IMG/VR virus record: IMGVR_UViG_3300037587_000202
Span: 1 to 31,422 of that record
Strand: one strand, 5' to 3'
Source of the DNA: a virus
Length of the DNA stretch: 31,422 bases
A program made the translations under genes and the position numbers. Position 1 is the stretch's first letter. Every line of letters begins with the position of its first letter. Of the stretch, positions 29,577 to 31,422 are shown piece by piece. The notes beneath the pieces are model-generated. The model searched no databases, was not told the origin of the DNA, and worked only from the letters and a program-made list of their open reading frames with translations.

Positions 29577-29897
29577 TCAATCGTATTCGCTGGTGGCCTT
29601 GCCTTCAGCAAGACGCTGTTTCAGAAGATACCCCTCCAGAGCCCAGATCTTGTCCCGGGCATTTGATCGGGCGATTTTGATGCCAATGTCAACATCGAAG
29701 TTCTCCGGGCTGGCGCATGCGCTCTCACCGGTTACGGTAAAGCCGTTCTGCAGGGTTAGACAGCAAACAGTCAGGCAGCTTCCTTCGAATACATGGTATT
29801 GCTCTTTGGCAATAGCAGCATCGATCAGGGCCGGGGTGAGTCGAGGAGCGTTCAGCCCCTTTTCCTGAATTTCTTTCTCAAGGTCTTGTTCGTTCAT
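29577..29897 (-). CDS. N4 gp49 / Sf6 gp66 family protein
   Basis: This is a 106-residue protein matching the Phage_gp49_66 family: A-P-R-L-T-P-A-L-I-D-A-A-I-A-K-E-Q-Y-H-V-F, L-T-V-C-C-L-T-L-Q-N-G-F-T-V-T-G-E-S-A-C-A-S-P-E-N-F-D-V-D-I-G, A-R-S-N-A-R-D-K-I-W-A-L-E-G-Y-L-L-K-Q-R-L. The conserved N-G-F-x-V-x-G-E-S-A-C and I-W-x-L-E-G-Y motifs are present and the length is usual. The family is widespread in phages with no established function. The ATG overlaps the stop of the 42-residue gene upstream as ATGA, and AAGGAAAG lies a few bases upstream. Confidence 0.88.
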   Translation of the reverse strand: MNEQDLEKEIQEKGLNAPRLTPALIDAAIAKEQYHVFEGSCLTVCCLTLQNGFTVTGESACASPENFDVDIGIKIARSNARDKIWALEGYLLKQRLAEGKATSEYD

Positions 29898-30022
29898 CGG
29901 TCTTTCCTTCTGACTTTCAGGGTTTCAACGGATCCATCGTCATAGTGATAGATCCAGGTATGGGTTGTGTATCCATCATAGACAGGGTGCTTGATGTACT
30001 CCTGTCTGATGAGGGCCTTCAT
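29894..30022 (-). CDS. 42-residue hypothetical protein
   Basis: This short frame runs from ATG 30022 to TGA 29894-29896, which overlaps the next ATG as ATGA, and it lies 5 bases after the preceding stop. The peptide is rich in Tyr and basic residues (Q-E-Y-I-K-H-P-V-Y-D-G-Y-T-T-H-T-W-I-Y-H-Y-D-D-G-S-V-E-T-L-K-V) and looks like a small three-strand beta unit, with an aromatic cluster around W24. There is no strong ribosome site; translation may be coupled to the upstream gene. The exact filling of a 130-base gap with overlap at its end supports it as real. Confidence 0.6.
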   Translation of the reverse strand: MKALIRQEYIKHPVYDGYTTHTWIYHYDDGSVETLKVRRKDR

Positions 30023-30027
30023 AACGA

Positions 30028-30513
30028 TCAATACTTGGAATTACTGGTCGCAGGGCCGCCTGATTTCCGTTCTGATTTATCCGGCGTTTTTGTTATCTTT
30101 TTCTTACCGGTGAACGTGGTTTTTGGCTCTACTTGTTTTTCGTCAACCCACCAGCCTTGCGACTTTATTTCAGCCAATTGCTTCGACTCCACAAGCACTC
30201 TAGAACATCCATTTAGATATACCGATCTTCCAGTGACAGTGCCTTCCGTGCCTCTGACTGGGTCAAGAACGAGCTGCCCCATCTGTACTATCTGCGGCGG
30301 CTCTCCGGCCGGCTTCATTACCTGCTCTTGATTCTCTACAATTTCAAGCTGTGGCTCATCGATCATTACGCTGTCGGGGATTTTACCATCCTCTCCGACT
30401 CTCGGCTGAACGCAGTATCGATCACAACCATACATATACGTTGCTCTGTTCTCCGCAACGCCCACGAATCCAGTAACTCGATCCCTTACGATTGTTCCAA
30501 GCTCAATAGTCAT
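30028..30513 (-). CDS. Hypothetical protein with duplicated SH3-like domain
   Basis: This is a 161-residue protein with two related segments: residues ~4-58 (L-G-T-I-V-R-D-R-V-T-G-F-V-G-V-A, T-Y-M-Y-G-C-D-R-Y-C-V-Q-P) and ~78-126 (M-G-Q-L-V-L-D-P-V-R-G-T-E-G-T-V-T-G, V-Y-L-N-G-C-S-R-V-L-V-E). Each has the pattern G-x-x-V-x-D-x-V-x-G-x-x-G followed by Y-x-x-G-C-x-R-x-x-V, like a small SH3/KOW-type beta barrel common in phage hypothetical proteins. The C-terminus is a Lys/Ser-rich tail. AAGGA lies 7 bases before the ATG. Function is unknown. Confidence 0.7.
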   Translation of the reverse strand: MTIELGTIVRDRVTGFVGVAENRATYMYGCDRYCVQPRVGEDGKIPDSVMIDEPQLEIVENQEQVMKPAGEPPQIVQMGQLVLDPVRGTEGTVTGRSVYLNGCSRVLVESKQLAEIKSQGWWVDEKQVEPKTTFTGKKKITKTPDKSERKSGGPATSNSKY

Positions 30514-30550
30514 TAGTCTTTCCTTTTGGTTTTAGGTTTTCAATTACCAA

Positions 30551-30757
30551 TCACAATGAGTGGAACCGATCGATGTAAATGCTGTGAACGTTGTGCATAA
30601 CGCGAACCCTGCCGTCTTGACTTGTCCACCGGTCGCGCAGAGTCTCATAAGCGATACCTTGCTGACGGCAGAACTCAGCAGCAGACATACCAAGCTTGGC
30701 CTTTATGTAGCTTGACAGACCTCTGTCTTCGGATTGGGCGATATCTTTTTTATTCAT
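30551..30757 (-). CDS. Small HTH-type putative regulator
   Basis: This is a 68-residue basic protein. Residues ~23-45 (M-S-A-A-E-F-C-R-Q-Q-G-I-A-Y-E-T-L-R-D-R-W) fit a helix-turn-helix: a first helix with A-E-F-C, a G at the turn, and a recognition helix with Y-E-T-L-R. The rest is short and basic. It is divergent from the RuvC-like gene across a 44-base gap that holds a promoter-like element with a palindrome in its spacer. The predicted -10 ends 6 bases before the ATG with no ribosome site, so the mRNA may be leaderless, as for lambda cI from its maintenance promoter. A regulator that controls its own promoter is a reasonable inference. Confidence 0.6.
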   Translation of the reverse strand: MNKKDIAQSEDRGLSSYIKAKLGMSAAEFCRQQGIAYETLRDRWTSQDGRVRVMHNVHSIYIDRFHSL

Positions 30758-30763
30758 GCTGCT

Positions 30764-30792
30764 ATAGTAGGCGAATACTCGCCACGGAGCAA
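30764..30792 (-). promoter_or_regulatory. Promoter with operator palindrome for the small HTH gene
   Basis: On the minus strand a -35-like TTGCTC (30792-30787) and a -10-like TACTAT (30769-30764) are 17 bases apart. The spacer contains the perfect inverted repeat GGCGA-ATAC-TCGCC (30770-30783). The predicted start of transcription falls on the ATG at 30757. The matches to consensus are modest (3/6 and 4/6), so this is a candidate. Confidence 0.45.
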
Positions 30793-30801
30793 TAGGGGAA
30801 A

Positions 30802-31260
30802 ATGATGATTGTAATTGGCTGCGATCCTGACTCGGAAGCCCACGGTATAGCGATTTATCGTGACGGAAAGCTTGAACAGCTTGAGAAATGGAACATCTCT
30901 GCTCTGATCACATACCTATCTGGGCATGACGACCTGGCCGGCGTTATGTTCTCGATCGAGAATGTGATGAAGAATCAGTTCGTCTATGCCAGGAACCGTA
31001 AAAAAAGCAAAGCAGCAGAGAGTAAAGTTGCGATGAGCGTTGGTCGCTGCCAGCAGTCGCAGGTGGAACTCGAGCGTGTTCTCACTCACTTCGGTGTCAA
31101 GTTCGTTCGATTCCCGCCGCAGAGGGGTAACTGGTCAGATCTGAAGCCGCAGTTCGAGAAGGTGACTGGCTGGACCGGTCGGAGTAATTCCGATTGCAGA
31201 TCGGCAGCCTTCTTCGGATACCTGGCCCTGTCTAATCGACAGAAAGCCCTTTCTCTTTGA
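30802..31260 (+). CDS. RuvC-like Holliday junction resolvase
   Basis: This is a 152-residue RNase H-fold nuclease. I-V-I-G-C-D8-P-D-S-E-A-H-G-I-A provides the first catalytic Asp and the usual G-x-D-P strand. F-S-I-E53-N-V gives the second acidic residue. Q-Q-S-Q-V-E-L-E-R (85-92) is the helix after the second strand. D131-C-R-S-A-A-F-F gives the last Asp in the D-A-x-x-x-A-type helix. This is the layout of phage RuvC-family resolvases, which cut branched DNA before packaging. AGGGGAA lies just upstream of the double ATG at 30802/30805. The 3' end overlaps a gene on the opposite strand by 29 bases. Confidence 0.85.
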   Translation: MMIVIGCDPDSEAHGIAIYRDGKLEQLEKWNISALITYLSGHDDLAGVMFSIENVMKNQFVYARNRKKSKAAESKVAMSVGRCQQSQVELERVLTHFGVKFVRFPPQRGNWSDLKPQFEKVTGWTGRSNSDCRSAAFFGYLALSNRQKALSL

Positions 31261-31422
31261 CCTGGTCCTCGAGGAGTAGCGTTCTCAGCTTTGCCTGGCG
31301 CGTCTCCTCTATGGCCTGAGTTGCCTTTTCTTCTTCGATAACCTTTCTCTCGTCCCTGGTTTGATAGTCGCTCCAAAGCTCTGCGATATTGATCAGGATG
31401 ATGGTTATAGGGACCAGAGCAC
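31232..31422 (-). CDS. C-terminal part of a membrane-anchored coiled-coil protein (partial)
   Basis: A minus-strand frame enters from the right edge and ends at TAG 31234-31232. The visible part begins with a hydrophobic segment (A-L-V-P-I-T-I-I-L-I-N-I-A-E-L-W) and continues as a charged helix (R-D-E-R-K-V-I-E-E-E-K-A-T-Q-A-I-E-E-T-R-Q-A-K-L-R-T-L-L-L-E-D-Q-V-K-E-K-G). This is the profile of a small inner-membrane protein with a coiled coil, as in spanin- or holin-associated proteins. The start is not in the window, so the length and family are unknown. The gene is convergent with and overlaps the RuvC-like gene. Confidence 0.6.
   Translation of the reverse strand, partial: ALVPITIILINIAELWSDYQTRDERKVIEEEKATQAIEETRQAKLRTLLLEDQVKEKGLSVD

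Noticed and set aside
31086-31376. A 96-codon minus-strand frame across the end of the RuvC-like gene
   Set aside because: It is a shadow: a neighbouring frame on the same strand encodes a membrane segment followed by a regular coiled coil and is the better gene.
1-31422. tRNA genes, integrase or attachment site
   Set aside because: I saw no cloverleaf-like sequence, no integrase-like protein and no long terminal repeat in the window.

Overview
This window looks like a contiguous piece of a tailed double-stranded DNA phage, or a prophage, with a contractile tail. About 27 kb of densely packed minus-strand genes read from roughly 30,757 down to 2,355. They follow the canonical order terminase, portal, protease, capsid, head-tail connectors, sheath and tube, tape measure, baseplate, tailspike. 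Start and stop codons commonly overlap as ATGA, GTGA, TAATG or TGATG, which is typical of a phage late operon. The host is probably a Gram-negative bacterium, because the tail module is Mu-like and strong purine-rich ribosome sites are present. Nothing in the window identifies the host genus. No integrase, lysis cassette or tRNA gene is visible, so lifestyle cannot be decided here.

Layout. Positions 1-2,300 (plus strand) hold a small-gene accessory cluster: related coiled-coil proteins, a DUF1367 protein, a 59-residue protein and a Ref-like zinc protein. It converges on the end of the late operon near 2,300-2,355. Positions 2,355-15,453 (minus) are the tail: tailspike, Mu gp48-, gp47-, gp46- and gp45-like baseplate proteins, gp44-like hub, gpN-like protein, tape measure, frameshifted tail chaperone, tube, sheath, a DUF2635-like protein and the tail terminator. 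Positions 15,450-26,727 (minus) are the head and neck: HK97-gp10-like protein, head closure protein, three unrecognised structural proteins, gp6-like connector, small accessory proteins, major capsid protein, prohead protease, MuF protein, three unrecognised proteins and the portal. Positions 27,127-29,344 hold the terminase subunits. A RyR-domain gene sits between the large terminase and the portal, flanked by a 16-bp direct repeat. Positions 29,357-30,757 (minus) are small genes ending in a candidate HTH regulator. A RuvC-like resolvase (30,802-31,260, plus) is divergent from it, and a truncated membrane protein gene enters from the right edge.

The virion is therefore a mosaic: an HK97-type head (protease, capsid with N-terminal delta domain, gp6/gp10-type connectors) joined to a Mu-type contractile tail. 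Features beyond ordinary gene content are: a 253-nt gap before the capsid gene that folds into a 19-bp stem enclosing four hairpins; a candidate -1 frameshift in the tail chaperone gene; FCCH-like beta modules shared by two tail proteins, one apparently nested in another; UUCG-loop hairpins placed after the capsid, decoration-like and tube genes; and a palindrome lying exactly in the spacer of a leaderless-type promoter for the small HTH gene.
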